Origin: DATJYV01 sp035499415
Lineage (GTDB): Bacteria > Bacteroidota > Ignavibacteria > UBA10030
Assembly: GCA_035499415.1 (NCBI GenBank)
Contig: DATJYV010000218.1
Span: 1 to 29,750, forward strand
Direction: 5' to 3'
Length of the DNA stretch: 29,750 nucleotides
The notes beneath the pieces are model-generated. The model was given only the letters and a program-made list of their open reading frames with translations, did not search any database and was not told the origin of the DNA. Of this stretch, positions 7,657 through 15,762 are shown one piece after another. The position numbers and the translations under genes are program-made. How positions within the stretch are numbered: position 1 is the stretch's first letter; each line of letters opens with the position of its first letter.

Positions 7657-8934
7657 ATGAATTCTCCCCTCCCAGCCCCGCCGAAAACCTATCGGTGGGT
7701 CGTCCTCGCATTTCTCAGCCTTGCGATGTTCGGGAATTACTATGTCTACGATTCGATCCCGCCGCTGGCCGATGTGCTGAAGTCCCAGCTCGGATTCTCT
7801 GACTCCAACATCGGCCTCCTGAACGCGATTTACAGCTTCCCGAATATCATCATGGTGCTTGTGGGGGGGATGATCATCGACCGCATCGGACCTTCCCGGT
7901 CGGCGATCGTCTTTGCCGGCGTCTGCCTCGTCGGAGCATCAGTCACCGCGATTTCACCGCGCATTGAAATCATGGCTGCGGGTCGCCTCTGCTTCGGCCT
8001 GGGGGCGGAATCCCTCATCGTCGCCATTACGACCGCAATCGCAAAATGGTTCAAAGGAAAAGAGCTCAGCTTTGCGTTCGGTCTGAATCTGACGATTGCG
8101 CGTCTCGGATCGGTCGCAGTTGAAAACTCGCCGTCGTGGATGTCGGATGCATATTTCTCCTGGCGTGCGCCTCTCCTGGTCGCCGTGGCGTTCGCAGGAA
8201 TCTCTCTCGTAGGAGGATTGACGTACTGGTTTCTGGAGAGCAAAGCAAGGGGCCGATATCAGGTCGAAACCGGCGGTCCCACCGACAAAGTCGTGTTTCG
8301 CGACATCGTAAAATTCGACCGGTCGTATTGGCTCGTGGTCGGACTCTGCGTCGCATTTTACTCCGCAATCTTTCCGTTCAAGACCTTTGCCATCAAGATG
8401 TTTATCGAAGCGCACGGGGCGACACGCCAGGAGGGAGGATTCTACCTCAGCATGCTCGACGTGTCCGCGATGGTGCTGTCGCCGATCTTCGGAATTGTGG
8501 CGGACAAAATAGGCCGCCGCGCCCTCATCATGACGATCGGCTCGGCACTGTTCATCCCCGTCTTTCTGCTTCTCGCCTTCACTCACACTCCTGTCTTCAT
8601 TCCCATGGCTCTCATGGGCGTCTCGTTCTCCCTGATCCCGACGCTCATGTGGCCCTCCGTTGCGTATCTCGTCGACCAGCCAAAATTGGGAACTGCCTAC
8701 GGCCTGATGACGCTCATCCAGAACGTCGGATTTTTCTCGTTTAACCTTTTGATCGGTTCCGTCAATGACTGGTCGGGCGCCTCGAGCCTCAATCCCTCGG
8801 GCTACGTCCCCGGCCTGATGATTTTCGCGTCCTTGAGCGTTGCGGGTCTCGTGTTCGCCTATTTTCTGAGACGGACGGAAGTTGGGACGCGCGCACACGG
8901 ATTGGAGACGACCAGGGCGACTTCGGGCGGGTGA
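7657..8934 (+). CDS. MFS transporter, MFSD1-like (candidate dipeptide carrier)
   Basis: 425 residues with about 12 predicted membrane helices. The MFS loop motif GGMIIDRIGPSRS is at residues 70-82 and a second copy (VADKIGRR) at 281-288. Two long blocks recall animal MFSD1, a lysosomal dipeptide uniporter: residues 109-151 containing GRLCFG, ESLIVA, WFKGKEL, FGLNL and ARLGS, and residues 321-359 containing GVSFSL, WPSVAYLV, LGTAYG and IQNVGF. This comparison is from memory, not from an alignment. The start ATG has no clear SD, and the gene begins 93 bases after pepD without a terminator between. The neighbouring PepD dipeptidase fits import of dipeptides. It could instead be a general organic-anion MFS protein. 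Confidence 0.82.
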   Translation: MNSPLPAPPKTYRWVVLAFLSLAMFGNYYVYDSIPPLADVLKSQLGFSDSNIGLLNAIYSFPNIIMVLVGGMIIDRIGPSRSAIVFAGVCLVGASVTAISPRIEIMAAGRLCFGLGAESLIVAITTAIAKWFKGKELSFAFGLNLTIARLGSVAVENSPSWMSDAYFSWRAPLLVAVAFAGISLVGGLTYWFLESKARGRYQVETGGPTDKVVFRDIVKFDRSYWLVVGLCVAFYSAIFPFKTFAIKMFIEAHGATRQEGGFYLSMLDVSAMVLSPIFGIVADKIGRRALIMTIGSALFIPVFLLLAFTHTPVFIPMALMGVSFSLIPTLMWPSVAYLVDQPKLGTAYGLMTLIQNVGFFSFNLLIGSVNDWSGASSLNPSGYVPGLMIFASLSVAGLVFAYFLRRTEVGTRAHGLETTRATSGG

Positions 8935-8950
8935 GCTGCCCGTCTGTTTT
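8924..8950 (+). terminator. Weak hairpin at the end of the MFS gene
   Basis: CGGGC (8924-8928) or CGGGT (8928-8932) can pair with GCCCG (8938-8942), overlapping the MFS stop codon, and TCTGTTTT follows. The stem is only 5 bp, so this is a weak terminator candidate. Confidence 0.35.
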
Positions 8951-9020
8951 ATTCCTGCCGACATTTTGGTATCTTGACCGCGAACCACTTCTTCACTTGC
9001 ACGGCCGACCAGGGATACTT

Positions 9021-9515
9021 ATGAAATTATCTTGCGCGATCGTATTCGCCCTCGTGGCATCCTTCTCTCCTGCCGTGGCGCAGGTGACGACAGCCGGCTT
9101 GACGAAGGCCGAGAATCTCGACAGAACGGTCTACGGGCTCGGTTTTACTGCAAGCGCTGCGTCAGGGCTGGGCGTAAGCTTCCGTGCGCATCTTCCATCG
9201 AAGTTATCGCTACAGGGAGTCTTCGGAATCATCAAGACATCCGATAAACTTCTCCTCAGCATCGGCGGCGAAGGACAGTATGACCTCGTCCGCGGCAACC
9301 TGACTCGTTTCTACATTTGCTCCGCCGCGTCGTATTTCTACGAGGGTTCGGGTGGGAACGAAATCGGCGGGCCGTTTCGGATCGGCGTCGGGGTCGGGGG
9401 TGAATTCTACGTGCGCGAATCGTTCCATGTTTCCGTCGGCGGAATGTTCGTGTACTTCTCCGACGGCACCATCCTTCCTCTCCCCGAGATTTCCTGCCAT
9501 TATTACTTCTTCTGA
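9021..9515 (+). CDS. Small outer-membrane beta-barrel-like protein
   Basis: 164 residues. A signal peptide (MKLSCAIVFALVASFSPAVA, cut before QVTT) is followed by short amphipathic strands (YGLGFTASAASG, LSIGGEGQYDL, FRIGVGVGGEFYV, FHVSVGGMFVYF) and a C-terminal CHYYFF, consistent with an 8-strand barrel of the OmpA/OmpW-like type. The start at 9021 is chosen because the signal peptide begins there; an upstream in-frame GTG at 8931 overlaps the MFS gene and adds unrelated residues. A possible -10 (TATCTT, 8970-8975) precedes it. No specific family or function is recognised. Confidence 0.65.
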   Translation: MKLSCAIVFALVASFSPAVAQVTTAGLTKAENLDRTVYGLGFTASAASGLGVSFRAHLPSKLSLQGVFGIIKTSDKLLLSIGGEGQYDLVRGNLTRFYICSAASYFYEGSGGNEIGGPFRIGVGVGGEFYVRESFHVSVGGMFVYFSDGTILPLPEISCHYYFF

Positions 9516-9557
9516 CGAGCAGCGCGCGGACCTGCGCTCTGTGGCCGGGACGGAACT

Positions 9558-10001
9558 ATGAGGGCCTCGCAAGCTGTTGTGGTTGTGAACGACCGGATTC
9601 GGATTCCATCTTCCGAAATTGAATTCCGTTCCGCCAGGAGCGGCGGCCCCGGCGGTCAGAATGTCAACAAGGTGGAGACCAAGGTCGAAGTGATGTTCAA
9701 CGTATACGCCTCCCGCTCCCTCACAGATTCGGACAGGGAGATTTTGCTGCGACGGCTCGCAGGAAGGGTGGAGGGAGACGGAACGATTCGGGTCTCATCA
9801 CAGAAGACACGAAGCCAATGGAAGAACAAGGAGGATGCACTGCAAAAGCTCGGCCTCGCGTTACGGCGCGCGCTGGCGCCGGTCAAAGCCCGGCGGAAAA
9901 CCGAACCGACGCGGTCCGCGAGGGAAGCGCGCCTCCTGGCCAAACGCCGGAGGAGCGGGACAAAGAAATCAAGGAGCCGACGGGAAATAAGCGATGAATG
10001 A
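9558..10001 (+). CDS. arfB: Peptidyl-tRNA hydrolase ArfB (ribosome rescue, class I RF-like)
   Basis: 147 residues, the usual size of ArfB/YaeJ. It releases nascent peptides from ribosomes stalled on non-stop mRNA. The catalytic GGQ motif is at residues 32-34 in SGGPGGQNVNKVETKV. The stop-codon-recognition domain of true release factors is absent, and the C-terminus is a long Lys/Arg-rich tail (ARRKTEPTRSAREARLLAKR, then RRSGTKKSRSRR), which in E. coli ArfB enters the empty mRNA channel. It overlaps the following DinB-family gene by 8 bases, so the two are translationally coupled. Confidence 0.93.
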   Translation: MRASQAVVVVNDRIRIPSSEIEFRSARSGGPGGQNVNKVETKVEVMFNVYASRSLTDSDREILLRRLAGRVEGDGTIRVSSQKTRSQWKNKEDALQKLGLALRRALAPVKARRKTEPTRSAREARLLAKRRRSGTKKSRSRREISDE

Positions 10002-10479
10002 GCTCGGAAAGGCGTTCGTAGAAGATGCGCGAAAGTGGCTTTGCTCCGAATATCCGGTCAAACTGCGCCAGTGTATTGAAAAGTTGAGCGACGAAGACAT
10101 TTGGTGGAGGGAACATGAAACGGACAACAGCATCGGAAACCTGATTCTTCACCTGTCGGGGAATGTCCGGCAATGGATCGTCTCCGGCATCGGCGGCGCG
10201 CAAAATCGGAGGGACCGGGAAAAAGAATTTTCAGAAAGGAAGATGATCCCGAAAGCCCGACTGTTATCCGACCTTGAACAGGTTCTCAAAGAAGCAGATT
10301 CCACGCTCCGGGCCTTCGACCCGGAAAAACTTCTGGAGGTGCGGCATTTCCAGGTGGACGAAACGACATGCCTCGACGCCATATTTCACGTGGTCGAACA
10401 CTTCTCCGGCCACCTCGGTCAGATCATCTACATCACCAAACTCCGGACAGGAACTGGTCTGAAATTTTACAACCTCTAA
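9994..10479 (+). CDS. DinB/DUF1572-family protein
   Basis: 161 residues, the normal size for the DinB-like four-helix bundle fold (YfiT/bacillithiol transferase superfamily). Visible features are an N-terminal helix, SIGNLILHLSGNVRQWI with a candidate metal ligand His, and the C-terminal HVVEHFSGHLGQIIYITK block with the HxxxH pair typical of this superfamily. Proteins of this fold often bind a divalent metal and some are thiol transferases or stress-induced; no specific substrate can be assigned. The ATG lies inside the end of arfB (8-base overlap). Confidence 0.82.
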   Translation: MNELGKAFVEDARKWLCSEYPVKLRQCIEKLSDEDIWWREHETDNSIGNLILHLSGNVRQWIVSGIGGAQNRRDREKEFSERKMIPKARLLSDLEQVLKEADSTLRAFDPEKLLEVRHFQVDETTCLDAIFHVVEHFSGHLGQIIYITKLRTGTGLKFYNL

Positions 10480-10483
10480 CAGT

Positions 10484-10678
10484 ATGAAACGACTCTTCCG
10501 CTCACGGAAGGATTCCCGCATCGCCGGCATTTGCGGCGGACTTGCCGAGTATTTCGATGTCGACCCGAATATCGTCCGCCTTGTCGTTGTGGTGATGGGT
10601 TTGGCAACCGGCATCTTCCCGTTCGTGATCGGTTACGTGGTCGCCTGGTGGATTGTCCCCCAGTCGCCGGCCGAATAG
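10484..10678 (+). CDS. PspC domain-containing small membrane protein
   Basis: 64 residues, almost entirely a PspC domain: basic N-terminus, RIAGICGGLAEYFDVDPNIV motif, then one membrane helix ending in AWWIVP. In enterobacteria PspC is an inner-membrane sensor of envelope stress that binds PspA/PspB; single-domain PspC peptides are common in other phyla without the rest of the Psp system, and none is seen here. It begins 4 bases after the DinB gene, in what looks like an arfB-dinB-pspC-gpx run. Confidence 0.9.
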   Translation: MKRLFRSRKDSRIAGICGGLAEYFDVDPNIVRLVVVVMGLATGIFPFVIGYVVAWWIVPQSPAE

Positions 10679-10711
10679 TCCCTTCTTATCTCCTGGTGTG
10701 GTCTGCTTCCC

Positions 10712-11224
10712 ATGGCGACGCCGAAACTGTACAGCTTTATCATGAAAACCATCGACGGACAAGATCGTTCTCTCTCCTCGTATGAGGGAAAAGTTCTCCT
10801 GATCGTCAACGTCGCGTCTCGCTGCGGTTTTACTCCTCAGTACTCCGGCCTTCAGTCGCTCTATGAGCGCTTCAAGTCCCGGGGCTTTGCACTCCTTGGG
10901 TTTCCCTCGAACGATTTCGGCTGGCAGGAGCCCGGGTCGGACGAAGAGATCAAGAAGTTCTGCGATTTGAATTTTCGCGTCACGTTCGACCTCTTTTCCA
11001 AAATCCACGTGAAAGGTTCGGAACAGCATCCTCTGTACGCGTATCTTACGACGGAGACCGCCGTTCCGGGTTCGGTGCGGTGGAATTTCCAAAAGTATCT
11101 CGTCGACCGCCGGGGAACCGTCGTGGACCGCTTCCAATCCAGGACGGAGCCGAATGACGCGGAGGTTGTGGATAAAATTGAACGCTTGCTGGCTGAGACG
11201 CCGGCCACGACCAGCGTCGGATGA
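10712..11224 (+). CDS. Glutathione peroxidase family (thiol peroxidase)
   Basis: 170 residues, thioredoxin fold. It reduces peroxides with a catalytic Cys. The tetrad is visible: C38 in NVASRCGFTPQY, Q72 in FGWQEPG, W124 and N125 in RWNFQKYLV. The resolving cysteine C84 (KKFCDLNF) marks the bacterial/plant type, which uses thioredoxin rather than glutathione in characterised examples. The usual FPCNQF is FPSNDF here, a common bacterial variant. It lies 33 bases after the PspC gene. Confidence 0.93.
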   Translation: MATPKLYSFIMKTIDGQDRSLSSYEGKVLLIVNVASRCGFTPQYSGLQSLYERFKSRGFALLGFPSNDFGWQEPGSDEEIKKFCDLNFRVTFDLFSKIHVKGSEQHPLYAYLTTETAVPGSVRWNFQKYLVDRRGTVVDRFQSRTEPNDAEVVDKIERLLAETPATTSVG

Positions 11225-11291
11225 ATCGATTCCAGTCTACGCACACAGCGTGCCGGCCCGATTATTGAATCTGCTTCAAAAATAAAGTACG

Positions 11292-12164
11292 TTGAATCCA
11301 GCGCGGAAGATCTTTTCATTTTTTCAATCGAGGAAGTCTCAACCCGCTTGGGCGTATACCCCGGGCGCAACAATCTGGCGTCTCCAATTCTCACCTTCGG
11401 GTCAGATCGTGGGAGAGTGCAGAGACCCGGACAAGAAAAAGGCGTGGTTTTTTTGTGTTGACGCCAGGAGCGGAAAGGTTCTTTGGGAAGGGATTCATTT
11501 GAGCGAAGATTGGTGGGTGGGAATGGAGACCATCCACCGAGGTGTTTTGATCCTCCATGGATTCGCCCAACCCGACCTGCCGGAGCACAAGGGCCTGACG
11601 GCAGTCGACCTCGACAGCGGAACGATTCTTTGGCATAGCGACGGCCTCACATTCTGGTTTATCGATGGGGATACGGTTTACGGATATCGACCGACCGCAG
11701 AGCGCAGAATTGCCTGTGCGCTGAGCCTGCGCACCGGAGCGGTCGAAAAGGAATTCCGCGAGGACATTGACGCCCTGTTCGGACTCCAGTCCAGGTCGAT
11801 CCCCGAGGCGGCGGCGCTGGTTTTCCCCCGGATTTTCGGCGAAGAGCCCCTGGAAGGCCCGCACAGAGACCTCATCGAAAAGAAACTACGACGGGACCGG
11901 ACTGAGGGGAATGTGGAGTTTGTTGACCACCATGGACTCCTCATCGTGAGCCGCCACGAACGCGAATCCGTTGAACCGGGTTCCGGCGTCCTCAGGAACC
12001 TTCTGGACGTTGTGCGGGTGGAAGATGGACGGACGGTCTATTCGGATACAATGAGCCGCGGGAGGTCGTCGCCTGTCCCGGACTCGTTCTTTCTTCATGA
12101 TGGGTTTGTTTATTATGTCAAGGATCAGTCAATCCTCATCGCCGTAAACTTATGGAAGTCGTGA
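11292..12164 (+). CDS. DUF4905-like / PQQ-repeat-like protein of unknown function
   Basis: 290 residues. The only usable start is TTG at 11292: a stop lies at 11283 in this frame and the next in-frame ATG is far inside the protein. It resembles Bacteroidota DUF4905 proteins and contains PQQ-propeller-like strand patterns (FFCVDARSGKVLWEG, GLTAVDLDSGTILWHSD, ALSLRTGAV), so a beta-propeller fold is likely. No signal peptide or membrane segment is seen, so it is probably cytosolic. The function is unknown. It overlaps the following yjbQ-like gene by 13 bases. The DUF4905 assignment is from memory of the family pattern. Confidence 0.7.
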   Translation: MNPARKIFSFFQSRKSQPAWAYTPGATIWRLQFSPSGQIVGECRDPDKKKAWFFCVDARSGKVLWEGIHLSEDWWVGMETIHRGVLILHGFAQPDLPEHKGLTAVDLDSGTILWHSDGLTFWFIDGDTVYGYRPTAERRIACALSLRTGAVEKEFREDIDALFGLQSRSIPEAAALVFPRIFGEEPLEGPHRDLIEKKLRRDRTEGNVEFVDHHGLLIVSRHERESVEPGSGVLRNLLDVVRVEDGRTVYSDTMSRGRSSPVPDSFFLHDGFVYYVKDQSILIAVNLWKS

Positions 12165-12574
12165 CGGAACGATTCAAGATATCGACCAACGGCGATTCGG
12201 AGATTGTCGACATCACCGATAGAATTTCTTCGCTGCTCGAAACCCACGGGTTCCAGGAGGGGTCCGCCACGGTCTTTGTGCCGGGATCGACGGCCTCGAT
12301 CACGACGACGGAATTTGAGCCGGGACTGAGCAAGGACATCCCCGAGGCGCTGGAACGACTCGCCCCGCGGAGCATCCGGTATCATCATGATGAGACCTGG
12401 CACGACGGCAACGGCCACGCACACGTTCGCGCTGCGGTCGTCGGGCCGTCGACGACCATCCCGTTCTCCGGGGGAGAGCTCCTCCTCGGTACCTGGCAGC
12501 AGATCGTTCTGATCGACTTTGACAATCGGCCGCGAACGCGGGAAGTCGTCGTTCAACTGACCGGCAGAAAATGA
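12152..12574 (+). CDS. YjbQ family (UPF0047) protein
   Basis: 140 residues, typical for YjbQ. Signature elements are visible: FVPGSTASITTTEFEPGL (active-site strand), YHHDETWHDGNGHAHVRAA and IPFSGGELLLGTWQQIVLID followed by FDNRPRTR. E. coli YjbQ has weak thiamine-phosphate synthase activity in vitro or when overproduced; the physiological role is unsettled. The GSTASITT variant belongs to the branch that lacks the HTTAGITINE form. It overlaps its upstream gene by 13 bases and the next by 4 (ATGA), so the three are translationally coupled. Confidence 0.9.
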   Translation: MEVVTERFKISTNGDSEIVDITDRISSLLETHGFQEGSATVFVPGSTASITTTEFEPGLSKDIPEALERLAPRSIRYHHDETWHDGNGHAHVRAAVVGPSTTIPFSGGELLLGTWQQIVLIDFDNRPRTREVVVQLTGRK

Positions 12575-13494
12575 AGACATACCGGGTCAAGCAGGTGGAT
12601 GCGTTCACTTCGGTACCGTTCCGCGGAAACTTTGCCGGCGTCGTGCCGGCTGCCGATGGGTTGACGGACGCGCAGATGCAGCTCATCGCCCGTGAAATGA
12701 ACGTCAGCGAAACGGCCTTTGTGCTCGCGCCGACCCAAAAGAACGCCGACATTCAGATTCGTTGGTTCACGCCGACGTCGGAAGTCGACCTGTGCGGCCA
12801 CGCGACGGTTGCGGCCTTTCACGGCCTGGCGGAAGATGGACTCGCCGGGATGAAAACCGAAGGCCAGCATCTGTTCCGTGTACAGACGAAAAGCGGCGTC
12901 CTCAACGTTCGGGTCGAGAAGAACTTCTACAACATCGTCGTCGAGATGGAACTTCCCGTTCCTCGTTTCCGCAAGAAGAAGTCGGTCCCGGCCTCGATCG
13001 CGAAGGCGCTCGGTCTTAAGGCGCGTGATCAATCCCCGGAGCTCCCGGTCGTTGCGGACTCGGATCTCTTCATCCCCTTAAAAACGATCGCATCGCTCAA
13101 GTCCCTCTCGCCGGCGTTCGGCGCCCTGCGCAACGCATCCGGGACGACGGGATATCGAGGGATCTGTCTCTTCACGAAGGAGACCGTGGACAAGACCTCC
13201 TCTTTCCATTCGCGGTTTTTCGCCCCTGCATTCGGCATCGACGAAGACCCCGTCACAGGGTCGGCCAACGGTCCGCTGGGTGTCTACATGCACCAGTTTG
13301 TTCCCGGCTCCGAGGCGTCACTGCACGCACGCGAACTTTCCGACGGGAGAGTGGAGTATGTCGGCGAACAGGGCGACTTCATGGGGCGTCAAGGCCGCGT
13401 GAAAGTTCGCGTGACCCCGGGCCCAAAAGGGGTGGAGCGGGTTGCAATTGCGGGAGAAGCGTTCACCGTGCTGGAATCCACACTGCGATTCTGA
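12571..13494 (+). CDS. PhzF family isomerase/epimerase
   Basis: 307 residues, the normal length, with the two-lobed diaminopimelate-epimerase-like fold. Visible motifs are QVDAFTSVPFRGN (N-terminal), the catalytic acid E47 in MNVSETAFV, the FTPTSEVDLCGHATVAA loop and the C-terminal IDEDPVTGSANGP. In phenazine producers PhzF isomerises trans-2,3-dihydro-3-hydroxyanthranilate, but no phenazine genes are nearby, so this is one of the many PhzF-like proteins with unknown substrate. Its ATG overlaps the yjbQ stop by 4 bases, and the next gene starts 12 bases downstream. Confidence 0.9.
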   Translation: MKTYRVKQVDAFTSVPFRGNFAGVVPAADGLTDAQMQLIAREMNVSETAFVLAPTQKNADIQIRWFTPTSEVDLCGHATVAAFHGLAEDGLAGMKTEGQHLFRVQTKSGVLNVRVEKNFYNIVVEMELPVPRFRKKKSVPASIAKALGLKARDQSPELPVVADSDLFIPLKTIASLKSLSPAFGALRNASGTTGYRGICLFTKETVDKTSSFHSRFFAPAFGIDEDPVTGSANGPLGVYMHQFVPGSEASLHARELSDGRVEYVGEQGDFMGRQGRVKVRVTPGPKGVERVAIAGEAFTVLESTLRF

Positions 13495-13506
13495 CCGACG
13501 ACCCGC

Positions 13507-15492
13507 ATGTCGCCGATTCTCGAGAAGCCCTTCCTCTTCACATTCCTTCTTGTCGTCTCCCTCGGGTTTTTCGCTCATAGTGTTCGCCGCCTTCTCCGCA
13601 CCCTGAAAATCGGCAAGCCGGCAAATCGGCTCGACCGGCCGTGGCTGCGAATGCGGAAAACTCTGACTGTCGCGATCGGTCAGTCGAAGCTCTTCCGCGA
13701 ACCGCTCCCGGGATTGATGCACGCGCTTATCTTCTGGGGATTCGTCGTTCTTCTTGCTGCGATCGCGGAATCGATCGGTCAGGGTTTATGGTCGAATTTT
13801 TCCCTTAAATTCCTCGGGCCGCTTCACGCTCCGCTCCTTTTTCTTGAGGATCTCTTCGCGGGTCTCGTGGTCGTTTCCGTCGTCGCGGCCCTCGTGCGTC
13901 GCGTCTTCATCCGTCCCCCGCGTCTTCGGGTGGGCCTGCACGCCACCCTCGATGCCATCGCCATTCTCACCGTTATCCTGCTCATCATGCTGGCAATGAT
14001 CGGCGGCAACGCTGCCAGGGTCGTTGTGTCCGGGGAGCATGACTCGCACGTTCTCTCCGCGCTGGTCGCTCCGTTATTTTCCGGCATGCCTGCCCGCGAT
14101 GTGCAGGTGTGGTACTCGGCTTGCTGGTGGACGCACATCCTTCTCGTTCTTGGGTTCCTGAATTATCTTCCCTACTCGAAACATCTCCACATTCTCGCGT
14201 CCATCCCCAACGTCTATTTATCGTCTCTCCAACCCCGCGGCGCGCTCGCACCTCTCAATTTGGAAGAACCCGGCGCGGAAAAGTTCGGAGCAAAAGATGT
14301 CAATGACCTGACGTGGAAACAATTGCTGGACGGATACGCCTGCACCGAATGCGGCCGCTGTACCGCTGCTTGCCCCGCAAGCTCGACGGGAAAGATGCTT
14401 TCACCCCGGAAAATTATTGTGGACATCCGCCGGCGTCTTCAGGAATTCGGAGACCGTCCGGCGCAACCCGCCGGAACCGCGGACTCTTCGGGCGAACTTG
14501 TCCCCGATTCCATAACCCCGCAGGAACTCTTTGCATGTACGACCTGCATGGCATGCGTCCAGGAATGTCCCGTCAACATTGAGCATGTCGATTCCATCGT
14601 GGACATGAGGCGCAACCTGGTCCTCATGGAATCGAGTTTCCCGCCCGAGATTCAGACCGTGTTCCGGAACCTCGAGAGCAATTTCACCCCTTGGGCGTTC
14701 CCGGCATCGGCACGTGCGGAGTGGAGCGACGGGCTGGACATTCCGACGCTTGCGCAAATGCCCGATGCGGACGTCTTGTTCTGGGTGGGATGTGCGGGAT
14801 CGTTCGACAACCGATACAAAAAAGTTGTCCAGGCGTTCTCCGCCCTTATGAAGAAAGCCGGAATTCGATTTGCGATTCTTGGGACGGAGGAGAAATGCAC
14901 AGGAGACCCGGCCCGGCGCATCGGCAACGAATATCTCGCGCAGACGTTGATAAAGGATAATGTGGCAACGCTCAACAGGTATGCCGTGAAAACGATTGTG
15001 ACGTCGTGTCCGCACTGCTTTAACACGCTCCGGAACGAGTATCCGCAGTTTGGCGGAAATTATTCGGTCGTCCATCACACGGATTTTCTCGTGCGCCTCA
15101 TCGACCAGGGGCGGCTCCGGGTATCGAGGGAAGAGGCGGCGCGGATCACCTATCATGATTCGTGCTACCTCGGGCGATACAACGGAGTCTACGACCAGCC
15201 GCGGGATATCCTCCATGCGGTTCCGGGAGTGGAGGTTGTGGAGATGGAGCGGTCGAGGAGCAGGGGATTTTGCTGCGGCGCCGGCGGGGGAAGGATGTGG
15301 ATGGAGGAAACGGAAGGGACGCGTGTGAACATCGAGCGGTCGCGCGAAGCGCTCGCCCTCGGGCCGGACGTCATCGGCACCGCATGCCCGTTTTGCATGA
15401 CGATGATGAACGACGGCGTGAAAGCCCACGAGGCGGCGGACCGCGTAACGGTCAAGGACGTGGCGGAAATTCTTCTCGAAGCAGTTCAATAA
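13507..15492 (+). CDS. Membrane-bound (Fe-S) oxidoreductase with CCG (heterodisulfide reductase) domains
   Basis: 661 residues. The N-terminal ~230 residues carry about five membrane helices of the NarI/cytochrome-b-like type with candidate haem histidines (GLMHALIFWGF, THILLVLGFLNYLPYSKHLH). Then come two [4Fe-4S] motifs: C279-C282-C285-C289P and C344-C347-C350-C354P. Two CCG/DUF3483-type domains follow, with SCPHCF, HDSCYLGRYN, GFCCGAGGGRMW and ACPFCM. Related proteins accept electrons from EtfAB and pass them to menaquinone in fatty-acid- and aromatic-degrading bacteria, so an ETF:quinone oxidoreductase role is likely; no etfAB is present here. It follows the PhzF-like gene by 12 bases and a 72-residue ORF begins 14 bases after its stop. 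Confidence 0.88.
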   Translation: MSPILEKPFLFTFLLVVSLGFFAHSVRRLLRTLKIGKPANRLDRPWLRMRKTLTVAIGQSKLFREPLPGLMHALIFWGFVVLLAAIAESIGQGLWSNFSLKFLGPLHAPLLFLEDLFAGLVVVSVVAALVRRVFIRPPRLRVGLHATLDAIAILTVILLIMLAMIGGNAARVVVSGEHDSHVLSALVAPLFSGMPARDVQVWYSACWWTHILLVLGFLNYLPYSKHLHILASIPNVYLSSLQPRGALAPLNLEEPGAEKFGAKDVNDLTWKQLLDGYACTECGRCTAACPASSTGKMLSPRKIIVDIRRRLQEFGDRPAQPAGTADSSGELVPDSITPQELFACTTCMACVQECPVNIEHVDSIVDMRRNLVLMESSFPPEIQTVFRNLESNFTPWAFPASARAEWSDGLDIPTLAQMPDADVLFWVGCAGSFDNRYKKVVQAFSALMKKAGIRFAILGTEEKCTGDPARRIGNEYLAQTLIKDNVATLNRYAVKTIVTSCPHCFNTLRNEYPQFGGNYSVVHHTDFLVRLIDQGRLRVSREEAARITYHDSCYLGRYNGVYDQPRDILHAVPGVEVVEMERSRSRGFCCGAGGGRMWMEETEGTRVNIERSREALALGPDVIGTACPFCMTMMNDGVKAHEAADRVTVKDVAEILLEAVQ

Positions 15493-15506
15493 CAGAGGAT
15501 GGAGCG

Positions 15507-15725
15507 ATGGACGATCGAACGACGCAATACCGAATCCTGATAACGCGGACGCTGGACGTTCCGCAAAATATACTCCATGAAATGTACGCGACGGAGGAAG
15601 CGGCGGTGAAAGCGGCACAGCAAAAGCTCATCGACCTTGACGCGGACGTCGCCGTCGTGATGGAGCAAAAAGCGGGATACACGAAGGTCCTTCAGAGGTT
15701 TGAGAGGATCCGAAAGGCAGGTTAA
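15507..15725 (+). CDS. Small hypothetical protein (72 aa)
   Basis: The ATG at 15507 has a purine-rich GAGGATGGAG just upstream, and the gene sits 14 bases after the Fe-S oxidoreductase stop. The 72 residues are mixed alpha/beta and soluble, with an amphipathic helix (EEAAVKAAQQKLIDLD) followed by a strand (VAVVMEQ) and a basic end; no Cys and no membrane segment. I do not recognise a family. Its place suggests an accessory to the oxidoreductase or a link to the response regulator that follows. Supported by the SD, tight spacing and coding-like codon use. Confidence 0.62.
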   Translation: MDDRTTQYRILITRTLDVPQNILHEMYATEEAAVKAAQQKLIDLDADVAVVMEQKAGYTKVLQRFERIRKAG

Positions 15726-15762
15726 TGATTCAGGCGCCGATATTACTCTGAATGCATCGCCG

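Noticed and set aside
7954..8988. Long open frame (344 codons) on the - strand
   Set aside because: Antisense to the MFSD1-like carrier; low-complexity, charged translation with no domain.
12571..13494. Phenazine biosynthesis cluster
   Set aside because: Only a PhzF-family protein is present; phzA/B/D/E/G are absent, and PhzF-like proteins are widespread without phenazines.
14401..15618. Long open frame (405 codons) on the - strand
   Set aside because: It lies opposite the Fe-S oxidoreductase, has an Arg/His-rich composition typical of antisense of GC-rich genes and matches no family.
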